The position numbers were made by a program, and so were the translations under genes. Below, piece after piece: positions 53,323 to 62,438 of a stretch of DNA of 64,000 nt. The notes under the pieces were generated by a model. That model made no database searches. It was given only the letters and a program-made list of their open reading frames with translations, and was not told the origin of the DNA. Position 1 is the stretch's first letter. Every line of letters begins with the position of its first letter. Source of the stretch: Pedobacter sp. PAMC26386 (GTDB lineage Bacteria; Bacteroidota; Bacteroidia; Sphingobacteriales; Sphingobacteriaceae). The stretch is from the NCBI GenBank assembly GCA_014302835.1, contig CP060294.1, forward strand, positions 186,001 through 250,000. The letters run 5' to 3'.

Positions 53323-54348
53323 TCAATTTTCAGTTAGTAATCTCCGGTAACTTGCCAATGCCTCAAGACAATAGCCGGTAACGATTTCTTCAGATCCCCA
53401 TCCAACTGTTTTTTTGTGCCCGGAATAAAAAAACAAATGTCTTTCCCAGCATCCGTATTTACATTGTGCTTTTAATAGAAAATTTACTGCTTTATTCATT
53501 TGTTCATCCCTATTATTAAGATTAGCCAGTGTGGAAATAGCCAGTGCGGTTTCAAATGCGGAATTACCAAAGCTGCCATTTTCTCTTGCTGTTTGGTATA
53601 TACGTTTGATGATAGGTTCTTTGGCGGGTTCCAGCTCCTTTACGGTTGTGTAATTTCTGGATAAAAAATAATAGAAGGTGGCGGGGTTTTTATACCACTT
53701 ATCTGATTCGCTCTCTTTGTTCTTCTCTACTATTTCCAGGAGATAATTGACTACAGCTTTTGTTTGATCATTCAATCCAAAGTAGAAGAGAATATTTGCA
53801 TTGACAACTGAATCAATATCGTTTCTATTGCTTTCATGTTTAAACCAGAAAAGAAGTGATTTTAGAGGGCGTTTCAGTTCTCTTGACATAATCTTCCAAT
53901 AGTTGGAACTGCAATTTATAGTAGGTCTTAACACGAACCAGGTATAAAACAAACCGCTCTGATTCCTGTTAGATATTAATAGCTTACTGTTATCTGTAAA
54001 ATCTACTTGCAAAGCCTTCAGGACATAGGAGGCAAATACGGTATCATCAGTATCAGCCGGACTATATTTAAACAGGGGATTCCATTTAGTGAAAAAATTC
54101 CAAACTCCTCCGCGCATAATCTGGTAGCTTAAGAAACCTGCAGTTAAAGAAAGTATCTCTTTAACTTTTGCTGAATCCCTGAGCTGCAGTAAGCATGCTG
54201 CTATTAATGAAGCAGGAAATACGGTACTATCAGGCACACACCATTCTTTCATTTGATCATCTGGGGCATAATAACAGTAAAACTCTCCATTAGGATACTG
54301 ATGCTCATACAGATAATCTATACCGTGATCAATATAATAAATCTCCAA
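53323..54348 (-). CDS. Alpha-alpha toroid protein with DxDDT motif (terpene cyclase/prenyltransferase-like), start lost
   Basis: The 341 residues form a prenyltransferase/squalene-cyclase-type alpha-alpha toroid: an initial GIDYLYEHQYPNGEF repeat, a DTDDT motif at 99-103 matching the DxDDT acid motif of class II terpene cyclases, ETALAISTLANLNN, and a closing EEIVTGYCLEALASYRR. Half the size of squalene-hopene cyclases, it could be a single-domain cyclase-like or non-catalytic protein. No ATG fits: the frame opens with TTG at 54348, directly inside the truncated ABC gene, so its true start was probably removed by a deletion. Together with the UbiA remnant it suggests a lost terpenoid or prenylation pathway. 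Confidence 0.65.
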   Translation of the reverse strand: MEIYYIDHGIDYLYEHQYPNGEFYCYYAPDDQMKEWCVPDSTVFPASLIAACLLQLRDSAKVKEILSLTAGFLSYQIMRGGVWNFFTKWNPLFKYSPADTDDTVFASYVLKALQVDFTDNSKLLISNRNQSGLFYTWFVLRPTINCSSNYWKIMSRELKRPLKSLLFWFKHESNRNDIDSVVNANILFYFGLNDQTKAVVNYLLEIVEKNKESESDKWYKNPATFYYFLSRNYTTVKELEPAKEPIIKRIYQTARENGSFGNSAFETALAISTLANLNNRDEQMNKAVNFLLKAQCKYGCWERHLFFYSGHKKTVGWGSEEIVTGYCLEALASYRRLLTEN

Positions 54349-55640
54349 AGCGGATGTTATCCTTTACACTTACATTATATTTATAGAAGTCCTGAAATAC
54401 TGTACTTACCTGTTTACGGTACTCCGTTGTTTTAAATAAACGAATATCCTTTCCACCAAGAGTTATTTCACCTTCAGTAGGATCATATAACCTAGATAAT
54501 AATTTAATAAGTGTACTTTTTCCGGCCCCATTGAGCCCCACAATGGCGATTATTTTTCCCGCCGGTATTTTTAAGGAGATGTTTTTTAATGTAGGCAACA
54601 AGCTATGAGGATAAGTAAAAGAAACATTGCTCAATTCCAGATCAGATAATCCTTCAGCGGGAACAGGTATTGGAAACGGGGTATCTTCAAATTTGTTTTT
54701 TAAATCGAATAGCTCAAAAATGCTATTTACGAATACATTATTTTAGTAAACAATTGAAATACCACCTGAAATATTTTGCATTAAGGAGAAAGACTGAGGG
54801 AAAGCCACCAGAAACAGTGTAATATCACCTACACTTGTACGTCCGTTAACAGTTCCTACTGCTATTACACCAATGCATGCAAAGAAACCTATGCTTGCAA
54901 TACTGGTAGTGAGTACTTCACCCTGATTTCTTTGGCAGCTGTTTCGGAAGTAATTAATGTGCTGAGATAGCCAGAGTGGCGTTCCATAGCGGTATGATTG
55001 ATTCTCCAGTTGTTTAGTTTGTTTGCATAATGGATTCTGACCAGTAATGTGGGAAATACAAAAAAGGCAAGCAGAGGTAATAAATAGCAGTCTATAGTGA
55101 GTAAAATTGAACCCACGGCAAGGAGGTTTAAACTGTTTTTTGTGAGTTCGATTAAAGTAGTGATAATCAAATTTGGTTTGTCGGCTCCAGCATCTTTGGC
55201 TCGTTTTAAAATATCAAAATAGTCAGGACTTTCGTCGTAGGCATAATCAAGATTTACTGCTGCCTCATGTATTCTATCGTCCATATAAGCGGCAACTTTA
55301 GAGGCCTGAACCTCTATAATATAACTTGATAAACCTTTTACCATTGCATAACAAACTGCTGCTACACCAGCAGCAATGACATAATTCCGTATTAAATGTT
55401 CATGTTCAAGAGACGGTAGATTTCTTTTTGATACGGTATCTACTAGTAATTTTAATAAATAAAAAGAGATGAAAAATAGTAAAGTCTCGGCGATAATTGC
55501 AATGATAGAGAGTATGGTCCATCCTTTAGCAATTGACCAGATAAGACCAAGGGTTCTTTTTATGTTTAAGTTACTTTTGAAATTTTTGGTCGATCTCGTA
55601 AACCATGAAAATAGTAGGTGTTTCCCAATGTTCAGTCCAT
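54329..55640 (-). pseudogene. ABC exporter (permease-ATPase), decayed
   Basis: The frame from about 55640 encodes transmembrane segments (GLIWSIAKGWTILSIIAIIAETLLFF, SLNLLAVGSILLTIDCYLLPL) and the coupling region ETAAKEIRV. The frame then shifts with a loss of roughly 60 residues to GDITLFLVAFPQSFSLMQNISGG. An in-frame TAA lies at 54743-54745, where relatives have a Gln codon. The nucleotide-binding domain follows with Walker A GLNGAGKST but ends at RFGDLLY, before the signature and Walker B motifs. So there is a frameshift, a nonsense codon and a 3' deletion joining it to the toroid gene. The original was a type I exporter, substrate unknown. Confidence 0.8.
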
Positions 55641-55720
55641 AAATAACTCTCGTTTTTTGAGTTATTTATTACAGATTTAAATTTATGCAATTTTTTCTGC
55701 AAACCATTAATCTGTATTTT
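55571..55720 (-). pseudogene. C-terminal remnant of an unrecognised gene
   Basis: A 49-codon frame ends at TAA 55571-55573, overlapping the start of the ABC remnant as coupled genes do. The residues include YLWTEHWETPTIFMVYEID and QKFQK, a composition like a real protein C terminus, and the frame opens after a stop with no ATG at its head. It would be the tail of the gene that preceded the exporter in the lost cluster. I do not recognise its family. Confidence 0.4.
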
Positions 55721-55874
55721 TTAATAGATAATTAGATTGTTTCCCATACTTATTTTTAGAGATAAGATAAGGAAAGGTGTTTTTGGATCGAGTTTTGAAT
55801 ATTGCAATAAGAGATTCTATGAATATATTATTATCTTTCTAATGTTCAATTTTTTATTTTTTTTGAAAAAAACA

Positions 55875-57482
55875 ATGAAATCAATTGCCTTAACCAAATA
55901 TTTTTCCTTGGTCGTAATCGCTGCCCTCTTAGTTTCTTGTCGCGCTGATCAGCAAGAAATACCTGTAAATAAATTAAAGTATAAACAGATAAAAATGAAA
56001 GACCTGTTTGGGATCAATGCTTTCGAGTGGGATTTCTTACAAGACCCCCACAACCCTAATGATGGGAGTAAAATTTACGAACCGAAGTTGGATCTGATGA
56101 AGTCATTTTCAGGGTTGCGTCATTATATGGACTGGGAAAAATTAGAGGATTCCGAAGGGCTTTACTCTTTTAACCCAACGACAAGAGGAGGCTGGAACTA
56201 TGACGCTGTTTATGCACGTTGTAAACTTGAAGGTATAATGGTTGTTGCATGTTTGAAAAATACACCTGACTGGTTATTTAAAACTTATCCTGCGGGTCAG
56301 CGTGATGCAGATAATATTCCTATTAAATATGGTGCAAAAAGAGATGATCCTAAATCTTACATCGCACAGGCCAGGGCCATCTATCAATTTGCGGCCAGAT
56401 ATGGATCTAATAAAAATATAGATACTTCATTATTGATTTTAAATCATAAACCAAGATGGACAGGTGATCAGGTAAACACCATTAAGGTAGGGCTCAATCT
56501 TGTTAAATATGTAGAATGTGCGAATGAACCTGACAAGTGGTGGAAGGGGAAGAAACCTGAGCAGACCGGCCGGGAATACGCAGCTAACTTATCCGCATTT
56601 TACGATGGTAATAAAGGAAAACTGGGAAAAGGTGTTGGAGTGAAAACTGCCGATCCTACAATGCAGGTGGTGATGGGTGGCCTGGCAAAACCAGACGTGA
56701 AATTTGTACGTGAAATGGTCGAGTGGTGCAAAGAAAACAGAGGTTACAAACCAGATGGAAGTGTCGATTTGTGTTTTGATGTGGTTAATTTTCACATGTA
56801 TTCTAATGATAATACAAAATGGTTCGCAAAGTTCATTTCCGGTAAAAGGGGAGTAGCACCTGAAACTAATAATAATATGGGTGAAATTGCAGATGTTTTT
56901 GTGAAATATGCGGCAGAACTGGGGAAAAACATGCAGGTATGGACTACTGAGACGGGTTATGATCTTAAAGAAGAGAGTATTCAGGGGGTAAAACCAATAG
57001 GGGAGAAAACGGTATTAATTACTCAGGCAGATTGGATTTTGCGTACCTCGTTAATGTATGCACGACATGGACTTAACAGGGTGTTTTTCTATGAGGCTTA
57101 TGACTCTGATGCACCAGGTACAGATTCAAAGAATCCATTCGGAACTTCCGGGCTGTTAGGTGATGGCAGAAGAAGGCCTGCTGCGGATTATTTACTGCAA
57201 GTAACTAAATTAATGGGTGAGTATGTATATGATAATACAATCTATCAGGACCCACTAGTAGATGTTTATAAATTTCGCGACAAAAGTATGTATGTTTTAG
57301 TAGTTCCTGATGAAAAAGATAGAAGAGAAGATTATATACTTGATTTGCATAAAGCTAAAAAAGCGCGCATTCATTATCTTAAACCAGGTGCTGATGAGAT
57401 GACTTACAAAGATTTTGGAACTGATAATGGTAAGTTGACAGTAAATGTGACTGAGACACCTGTATTTGTCGAGGCTTTATAA
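55875..57482 (+). CDS. Secreted clan GH-A-like glycosidase lipoprotein, paralogue 2
   Basis: From the ATG at 55875 the protein has 535 residues and starts with a lipoprotein signal (YFSLVVIAALLVSCRA, acylated Cys in VSC); the open frame reaches back to 55737 but that extension has no reason to be coding. It is a TIM-barrel glycosidase: YVECANEPDK carries the acid/base NEP motif, WTTETGYD the nucleophile Glu. A C-terminal beta domain follows. It matches the gene at 32708-34285 over its whole length, and this copy keeps the canonical NEP. Being anchored in the outer membrane beside the exopolysaccharide genes, it probably acts on that polymer. Confidence 0.8.
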   Translation: MKSIALTKYFSLVVIAALLVSCRADQQEIPVNKLKYKQIKMKDLFGINAFEWDFLQDPHNPNDGSKIYEPKLDLMKSFSGLRHYMDWEKLEDSEGLYSFNPTTRGGWNYDAVYARCKLEGIMVVACLKNTPDWLFKTYPAGQRDADNIPIKYGAKRDDPKSYIAQARAIYQFAARYGSNKNIDTSLLILNHKPRWTGDQVNTIKVGLNLVKYVECANEPDKWWKGKKPEQTGREYAANLSAFYDGNKGKLGKGVGVKTADPTMQVVMGGLAKPDVKFVREMVEWCKENRGYKPDGSVDLCFDVVNFHMYSNDNTKWFAKFISGKRGVAPETNNNMGEIADVFVKYAAELGKNMQVWTTETGYDLKEESIQGVKPIGEKTVLITQADWILRTSLMYARHGLNRVFFYEAYDSDAPGTDSKNPFGTSGLLGDGRRRPAADYLLQVTKLMGEYVYDNTIYQDPLVDVYKFRDKSMYVLVVPDEKDRREDYILDLHKAKKARIHYLKPGADEMTYKDFGTDNGKLTVNVTETPVFVEAL

Positions 57483-57504
57483 TAAGAATAATATAGAATG
57501 TAAA

Positions 57505-58320
57505 TTATGGAAGGAGCTCCCAAAGAGCTCCTTCATAACGAAATGGTCTTAGCTGAACATAGTATTTTTCATTTGCAGAGATGAAATCATATTTCTTATC
57601 ATAATTCTCTCTTAATTTGCTTTCTACTTTTTCTCTGTTCAGAAAATAGCAAGGGTAACAAGCTTCGACACCATAAAATACTGGAGGAACAAATTGTATT
57701 GTTATTCTGTCACTGTTTTGGTAATTGTAACCAACAAAGTCCAGCATAAGATAAGGTATCCCTAAATTTTTCGCCTCATTCAGGAGTTCATAAGGCTTTT
57801 CAAGATATTGAAGGACATTGCAGATTAAAAAAAGCTGTGGATTGTTTTCAGCCATACATTCCTGAATATTGGAGTAGAATTTAACATGCTCATTTTCAAA
57901 ATATTGTTTTCCTGCTTTTACAAATTTTGGCTGTTCAATAATACACCAGCGTATTTTCTTTAAGTGTTTCAGATAAGGGATATTCTGATAATAAGTGGTA
58001 CCCAGAGAACCGCCAAAGTCAATAAGTGTAAGCTCATTGTTATTCTTTGAGGCTATGTAAAGGAGTGTCTTTAATAGAGGGAAATTCATTTGTACGGAAT
58101 CATAAGCAATTCCATCACGTTCGTAGGCTATTTCTTTGTTCTTTACTTTAAGTGTAGTCTCTATAATACGGTTTAAAATATGTTCTTCATCATAGCCTGT
58201 ACATTTCTGCTGGGCATCTTCGTAGCTTTTATACGCACCCTTCCATCCATATTTGAAGCTATACCATCTTAAGTTAAGTAATAAGGGGGGGGCTAGCTCT
58301 TTCAATAAATAATGTAACAT
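57505..58320 (-). CDS. Putative methyltransferase, TIGR04325 family
   Basis: The 271-residue protein matches the TIGR04325 putative methyltransferase family: after an N-terminal KYGWKGAYKSYEDAQQKC segment comes a SAM-binding-like loop LTLIDFGGSLGTTYYQN, then IRWCIIEQPKFVKAGKQYF, NPQLFLICNVLQYL and PYLMLDFVGYN. It would methylate an intermediate in sugar biosynthesis or the polymer; in this operon an amino-sugar N- or O-methylation is plausible. It follows the aminotransferase gene by 15 bp and is the last gene of the reverse-strand sub-operon. Its 3' end forms a 10-bp stem (57510-57534). Confidence 0.8.
   Translation of the reverse strand: MLHYLLKELAPPLLLNLRWYSFKYGWKGAYKSYEDAQQKCTGYDEEHILNRIIETTLKVKNKEIAYERDGIAYDSVQMNFPLLKTLLYIASKNNNELTLIDFGGSLGTTYYQNIPYLKHLKKIRWCIIEQPKFVKAGKQYFENEHVKFYSNIQECMAENNPQLFLICNVLQYLEKPYELLNEAKNLGIPYLMLDFVGYNYQNSDRITIQFVPPVFYGVEACYPCYFLNREKVESKLRENYDKKYDFISANEKYYVQLRPFRYEGALWELLP
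57510..57534. terminator. Hairpin overlapping the methyltransferase stop region
   Basis: A 10-bp perfect stem (57510-57519 with 57525-57534) with a 5-base loop sits inside the last methyltransferase codons and 28 bases past the glycosidase stop. It may terminate the forward glycosidase transcript. Confidence 0.55.
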
Positions 58321-58335
58321 AGGCAGACTGTTTTT

Positions 58336-59427
58336 TTATGCTTGAAACTGATTCATTATTTTGGTTACTTGAAGGATGTCGTCCTCTGTATGAGCAAATG
58401 AGCAAGGAAGACTTAAAGTTGTCCGGTGAATTTCTGTGGAAATAGGATAGTGCTTTCCAGCCAGGTGATTCTTCATAGCCACTTGATTGTGCGGGGCAAT
58501 TGGATAATGAATTTCAGTAGCAATTTGATGATCGGCTAAATATTGCTTTAACTTTTCTCTTTCCGGATGCAGAATATTATAAATATGATAAACATTATAA
58601 AATTGGGTGTCAAGCTTAGGCTTGATAAAAGAATCATTTAAATGTGTAAAATAAATATCTGCCAGTTTTCTTTTATGCTGATTAATTTCATTCAGGTAAG
58701 GAAGTTTAATTCTTAAAAATGACGCTTGTAACTCATCAAGTCTCGAATTATAACCTACTACTCCATTATGATATTTTTTTTCTGAACCATAATTCCTTAA
58801 TTGCTTAATTTTGAGATAATCTGACTCAGATTTGCAGATAATAGCTCCTGCATCACCTAATGCCCCCAAATTTTTTGTAGGATAGAAGCTGAATGCGCCG
58901 AAATCACCAAATGTACCAGCCATTTTATTTTGGTATTTGGCACCATGTGCCTGGGCACAATCTTCAATTACCTTAAATCCGTGCTGATTAGCAATTTCAA
59001 GAATAGGAGCCATTTCACAACATTGGCCATATAAATGAACAACCATAATTGCTACGGTATTTTTTGTAATTGCCTGTTCGATTTTTAAGGGGTCGATATT
59101 GTAAGTTCTACTGTCCGGTTCTACCAGGACAGGGACAAGATCACAATGAATAATGGCTAATATCGTTGCTATATAAGTATTTGAAGGGACAATTACTTCT
59201 GCACCTTTTTCAAATCCGCAGCATTTCAGAGAAAGAATCAGTGCATCCAGACCGTTGGCAACACCTACTGTATATTTTTCAGCGTGATAATCAGAAAATT
59301 CCTGTTCAAATGACGAAACCTCCTCACCAAGGATATACCAACCTTTAGCCAGGAAATCTGAGAACTTGTTTTTTAGTTTTTCTTCAAAAGATCTGTTGAG
59401 CGTTTTTAGATTTTCATACGGTATCAT
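58336..59427 (-). CDS. fdtB: DegT/DnrJ/EryC1-family sugar aminotransferase, FdtB-like
   Basis: From the ATG at 59427 the protein has 363 residues and starts with the family-typical MIPYENLK; an upstream in-frame ATG would add ten residues and lengthen the overlap with the previous gene. It is a fold-type I PLP enzyme with VIEDCAQAHGA (Asp156 to the pyridine N) and FSFYPTKNLGALGDAGA (Lys185 Schiff base). It transfers an amino group to a keto sugar. With the FdtA-like isomerase just upstream, the product should be dTDP-3-amino-3,6-dideoxyhexose (Fuc3N or Qui3N). The gene symbol follows this pairing and is tentative. Confidence 0.85.
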   Translation of the reverse strand: MIPYENLKTLNRSFEEKLKNKFSDFLAKGWYILGEEVSSFEQEFSDYHAEKYTVGVANGLDALILSLKCCGFEKGAEVIVPSNTYIATILAIIHCDLVPVLVEPDSRTYNIDPLKIEQAITKNTVAIMVVHLYGQCCEMAPILEIANQHGFKVIEDCAQAHGAKYQNKMAGTFGDFGAFSFYPTKNLGALGDAGAIICKSESDYLKIKQLRNYGSEKKYHNGVVGYNSRLDELQASFLRIKLPYLNEINQHKRKLADIYFTHLNDSFIKPKLDTQFYNVYHIYNILHPEREKLKQYLADHQIATEIHYPIAPHNQVAMKNHLAGKHYPISTEIHRTTLSLPCSFAHTEDDILQVTKIMNQFQA

Positions 59428-59785
59428 AAGGCTCATAAATATAATCTTTTGGATCAAATGCGGTTGAAGCTAATACTAAAAGGATAGCATCGGCAGAGAA
59501 ATCGTGCATTACATGCCAGTCTTCAGGCAGTAAAATTAAGCATTTTTCGGGGGTGTCCAAATCAAAAACCTCAGTGGACTTATGGTTGTTATTTGTGATT
59601 TTACAACTTCCTTTAATACATATAGCCGCCTGAGAAGTCTCATGATGCCTATGCCCCCCTCTTTCAGTGTTATCGACAGAATAAATGTAGAATAAACGTT
59701 TAATTTCAAATGGTATTACCTGATCAAGAACTGTTAAAATTCCTCTGCTATCTTTAAAAGTTTGTATGTTAATTATATATGCCAT
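59414..59785 (-). CDS. fdtA: FdtA/WxcM-like dTDP-4-keto-6-deoxyhexose 3,4-ketoisomerase
   Basis: The 123-residue protein is a one-domain cupin of the FdtA/QdtA/WxcM group: FKDSRGILTVLDQVIPFEIKRLFYIYSVD, RGGHRHHETSQAAICIKGSCKI with the His-rich active site, and a closing LASTAFDPKDYIYEPYD. It isomerises the 4-keto to a 3-keto sugar nucleotide for the aminotransferase. It overlaps the branching-enzyme gene by 17 bp and the aminotransferase gene by about 14 bp. RmlA/RmlB-type genes for the dTDP-4-keto-6-deoxyglucose precursor are not in the window. Confidence 0.85.
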   Translation of the reverse strand: MAYIINIQTFKDSRGILTVLDQVIPFEIKRLFYIYSVDNTERGGHRHHETSQAAICIKGSCKITNNNHKSTEVFDLDTPEKCLILLPEDWHVMHDFSADAILLVLASTAFDPKDYIYEPYDTV

Positions 59786-60629
59786 GTGTTAATAAATTTT
59801 TGTCTATCAGATCAAGGATCTTGGGGCTCTCAATCATACTGAATTTTCTTGCAAACAGCATTTCTGAATTTGTAATTTTCGTGATATCAGTTTCGTCTAA
59901 TACTTTTGGGTTTGCACCTCCAGCAGACCAATCTATATATCTGTAGTTATTATTGATGATTTTATTTTTATATGGAGAGTTTAGTAATATTGTTTGAAAG
60001 ACAAATTCATCACTTGCCCAGCATAAAGCAAAAAAGTCCTTTAGTTTTCTGTCATTCTCTACTTTATTTACTACATATAAAGCTATTTCCGGACTTAACA
60101 TCCAGAACATAGATTTCCCATATGGATGAAGACCATAAGGTAGTCTTCTTTTGGGAAGAATTTTATTAATCAGTTTTTCCAATGTATATTTTCCAGGAAA
60201 ATTATAGCTGGAAAGGAAATAATTTTCCATCCTGATCAGTCCTTCTTTCCAATCATTTTTTATATCTCTGAAGCTTAAAAACTCTTTTCCTACATTATTT
60301 TCGAAAAAATTATTGATATAGGTGGCAGGTTTAATTGGATAATCCTGACCACTCAGAAAATTTATAAACTTATATTCTATCCCAGTTGCAACAATTTCTT
60401 TAATACTTTCAAAGGTAGCTTTGACCGTACTAAAGCCCGCCCATTTAACATCAACCCTATTGTTGATGAAAAAAACATTTGGAAGTGTGCCTAAAAAAAG
60501 ATGCGGATTGATATCGAACTTTTTATCAACATGTATATAGAAATCAAAATTCTCATGATACATTTTTTTGATCATCCTTTCCGTCTGTCTTGGGTTTGTA
60601 TAAGTTAGAATCAAATGGGCAATGCGCAT
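59769..60629 (-). CDS. GT14 core-2/I-branching-type glycosyltransferase, paralogue 2
   Basis: The 286-residue protein is the paralogue of the gene at 48144-49007. It has MRIAHLILTYTNPRQTERM, NFDFYIHVDKK, KFINFLSGQDYPIKP, SMFWMLSPEIALYV and WASDEFVFQTILLNS. It heads a reverse-strand sub-operon with the isomerase, aminotransferase and methyltransferase genes, overlapping the isomerase gene by 17 bp. It therefore probably transfers, or accepts, the amino-deoxy sugar made by that unit. The bond is unknown. Confidence 0.85.
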   Translation of the reverse strand: MRIAHLILTYTNPRQTERMIKKMYHENFDFYIHVDKKFDINPHLFLGTLPNVFFINNRVDVKWAGFSTVKATFESIKEIVATGIEYKFINFLSGQDYPIKPATYINNFFENNVGKEFLSFRDIKNDWKEGLIRMENYFLSSYNFPGKYTLEKLINKILPKRRLPYGLHPYGKSMFWMLSPEIALYVVNKVENDRKLKDFFALCWASDEFVFQTILLNSPYKNKIINNNYRYIDWSAGGANPKVLDETDITKITNSEMLFARKFSMIESPKILDLIDKNLLTHGIYN

Positions 60630-60797
60630 ATTGGATTTTGTTTTTTCTTATACTGAAAATATAGTGCCAGAAATGAGTATATTAAGGATTAATAGGAATT
60701 ATATTTTATAATTTGTAATTTTCCAATGATATTAACAGGGAAAACGAGCACTATCGGTCGCAGCAGCTTTTGAGAATTGGAAAGGAACTTTCCAGAC

Positions 60798-62333
60798 TTA
60801 ACGCTTAATCGGATTTCCAATATAAGAACAAACACGTGATAAAGGTTTGTTCATTTGTTTTGCATCGCCCAATTGTATACGGTAAAAAAAGGTTTGTGCA
60901 GTTCCAACAGGATTTTGCATCACGAGTTGCCAATCCTTGCCTGAACCTTTTAATTCTACTATTTTATTTCCTGATACTTCATAGCCCTGTTTTTTTGTTT
61001 GTATAACAGGTTTATCATAACTAAAAGAAATGAGATTACCTTTTGCAGTAATACTTACGATTTGAGGAGGAATCGGATCTTTAAACGGGTTGATCACTTT
61101 TGATCTATCTGTTTTGTAAAGATTGATTAAACCTGTTGATGGATTAAACGTAACTTCATTGACTCCTTCTGCCTTTACATTACTTATAGTTCCTTCCTTT
61201 ACTTTTAAACTCAGATTACGGTAAATTACGTTCGAATCAATACGATTCATATCAAATACAATTTTATAATGACCTGTCTGCTTATTATAGTTTTCGGAGG
61301 CAACTATGATTTTGGCTTTTGTATTTTCATAATCCATCAATTCTTTAGATGAAGTAATCCATGCACTGTCATTATTGGCATGATGGTGTTTAATATACAT
61401 CATGAACTCGAAAAAATTATCAGCTGCTTCTTTTTTGTCTCCAAAAGGCCCATGACTGAATGCGGCCCCAACTAGTTTCTTGTTCCTTTCAGGGTGATTA
61501 AATATATAATCTATATAAGCTTTTGAGGTTTTCAGTTCTGCTGCATTCCATTGATCGCCCAGGTTTGTTCTGGAAATTAAAACCCTGTTGAAATTCTGTG
61601 TTAACATAGGAATATAACTTCCCCAGCTCACATTTTGATTGTCAGGATTATTATTTCCATCTGGCACTGGTTCACCAAATTCAGAAGACATCAAATGGTA
61701 TCCTAACTGTAGACCATTTTCCACATATCCCTCATCATTTCCCGGTGGTACAATTTCAGTCATCCGGTAATGTGTATGTGCCCACATATTTTTTTCCGCG
61801 TTTTTAATTGCTTTATATATGTCTGTGCCACCATGGTTCATAGAATGATTCATGTAAGCATGTCCTTTTGCTAAGATCTCATTAATCTGTGCCCAGCTCG
61901 CCGCATTATTCGTATCTGTAGTATGTCCTTCATTTGCATTAATGGCAAATGAATATTTATAATTGATGTTTTTACCTGTTCCATCTGTATAATAGAACCC
62001 AGGGTACCTTTTTCCATTTACTATTCCACCACTTAAAATCTTAAAGACAATAGTATAATCAGTTAATAAGGCATCATCTTTCATTAACATAAGTCCCTTG
62101 TTTTTATCGAAGGGCAAATCAGTAAAGTAAAAGGAAGGATGTTGTCCTTTATTCACATCCATTTCAAGAGTTACATATCGTGCAGTATTGCCAGGATCAA
62201 TTTTTGGCACTACTATAGCTAAGGGGGTTACTGTATCCATTGTTTTTACAGAATGATTGCAATAGGGAATAGTCATTCCGGCAAGTATTCCAATGTATTT
62301 CAGGACTTTGGTGAATATGTTGATTACTAACAT
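60798..62333 (-). CDS. Secreted protein, distant polysaccharide deacetylase-like fold
   Basis: The 511-residue protein starts with a hydrophobic signal (VLKYIGILAGMTIPYC) and may be a lipoprotein. The first part has strands leading to YKYSFAINANEGHTTD and WAQINEILAKGHAYMNHSMNHGG, which recall the metal-site and His-rich segments of NodB polysaccharide deacetylases, though the Asp-Asp motif is unclear. The last 150 residues are beta-rich (KIVFDMNRIDSNVIYRNLSL, PPQIVSITAKGNLISFSYDKP), an Ig-like domain. It could deacetylate the exopolysaccharide in the periplasm. It is divergent from the GT2 genes and separately transcribed. Confidence 0.6.
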   Translation of the reverse strand: MLVINIFTKVLKYIGILAGMTIPYCNHSVKTMDTVTPLAIVVPKIDPGNTARYVTLEMDVNKGQHPSFYFTDLPFDKNKGLMLMKDDALLTDYTIVFKILSGGIVNGKRYPGFYYTDGTGKNINYKYSFAINANEGHTTDTNNAASWAQINEILAKGHAYMNHSMNHGGTDIYKAIKNAEKNMWAHTHYRMTEIVPPGNDEGYVENGLQLGYHLMSSEFGEPVPDGNNNPDNQNVSWGSYIPMLTQNFNRVLISRTNLGDQWNAAELKTSKAYIDYIFNHPERNKKLVGAAFSHGPFGDKKEAADNFFEFMMYIKHHHANNDSAWITSSKELMDYENTKAKIIVASENYNKQTGHYKIVFDMNRIDSNVIYRNLSLKVKEGTISNVKAEGVNEVTFNPSTGLINLYKTDRSKVINPFKDPIPPQIVSITAKGNLISFSYDKPVIQTKKQGYEVSGNKIVELKGSGKDWQLVMQNPVGTAQTFFYRIQLGDAKQMNKPLSRVCSYIGNPIKR

Positions 62334-62438
62334 TTTTTATAAACTCAGGATATTTTCACAATTTGTTAAAAATATGAATAATCGGCGGAATTGAGGAATA
62401 GTTAAAATAAACCAATCAAAGCATTACTTTTACATTAG

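Noticed and set aside
27953..54745. Stop-codon reassignment as an explanation for interrupted genes
   Set aside because: The three interrupted frames use TGA, TAG and TAA, and all other genes end normally with the same codons, so no single reassigned codon fits.
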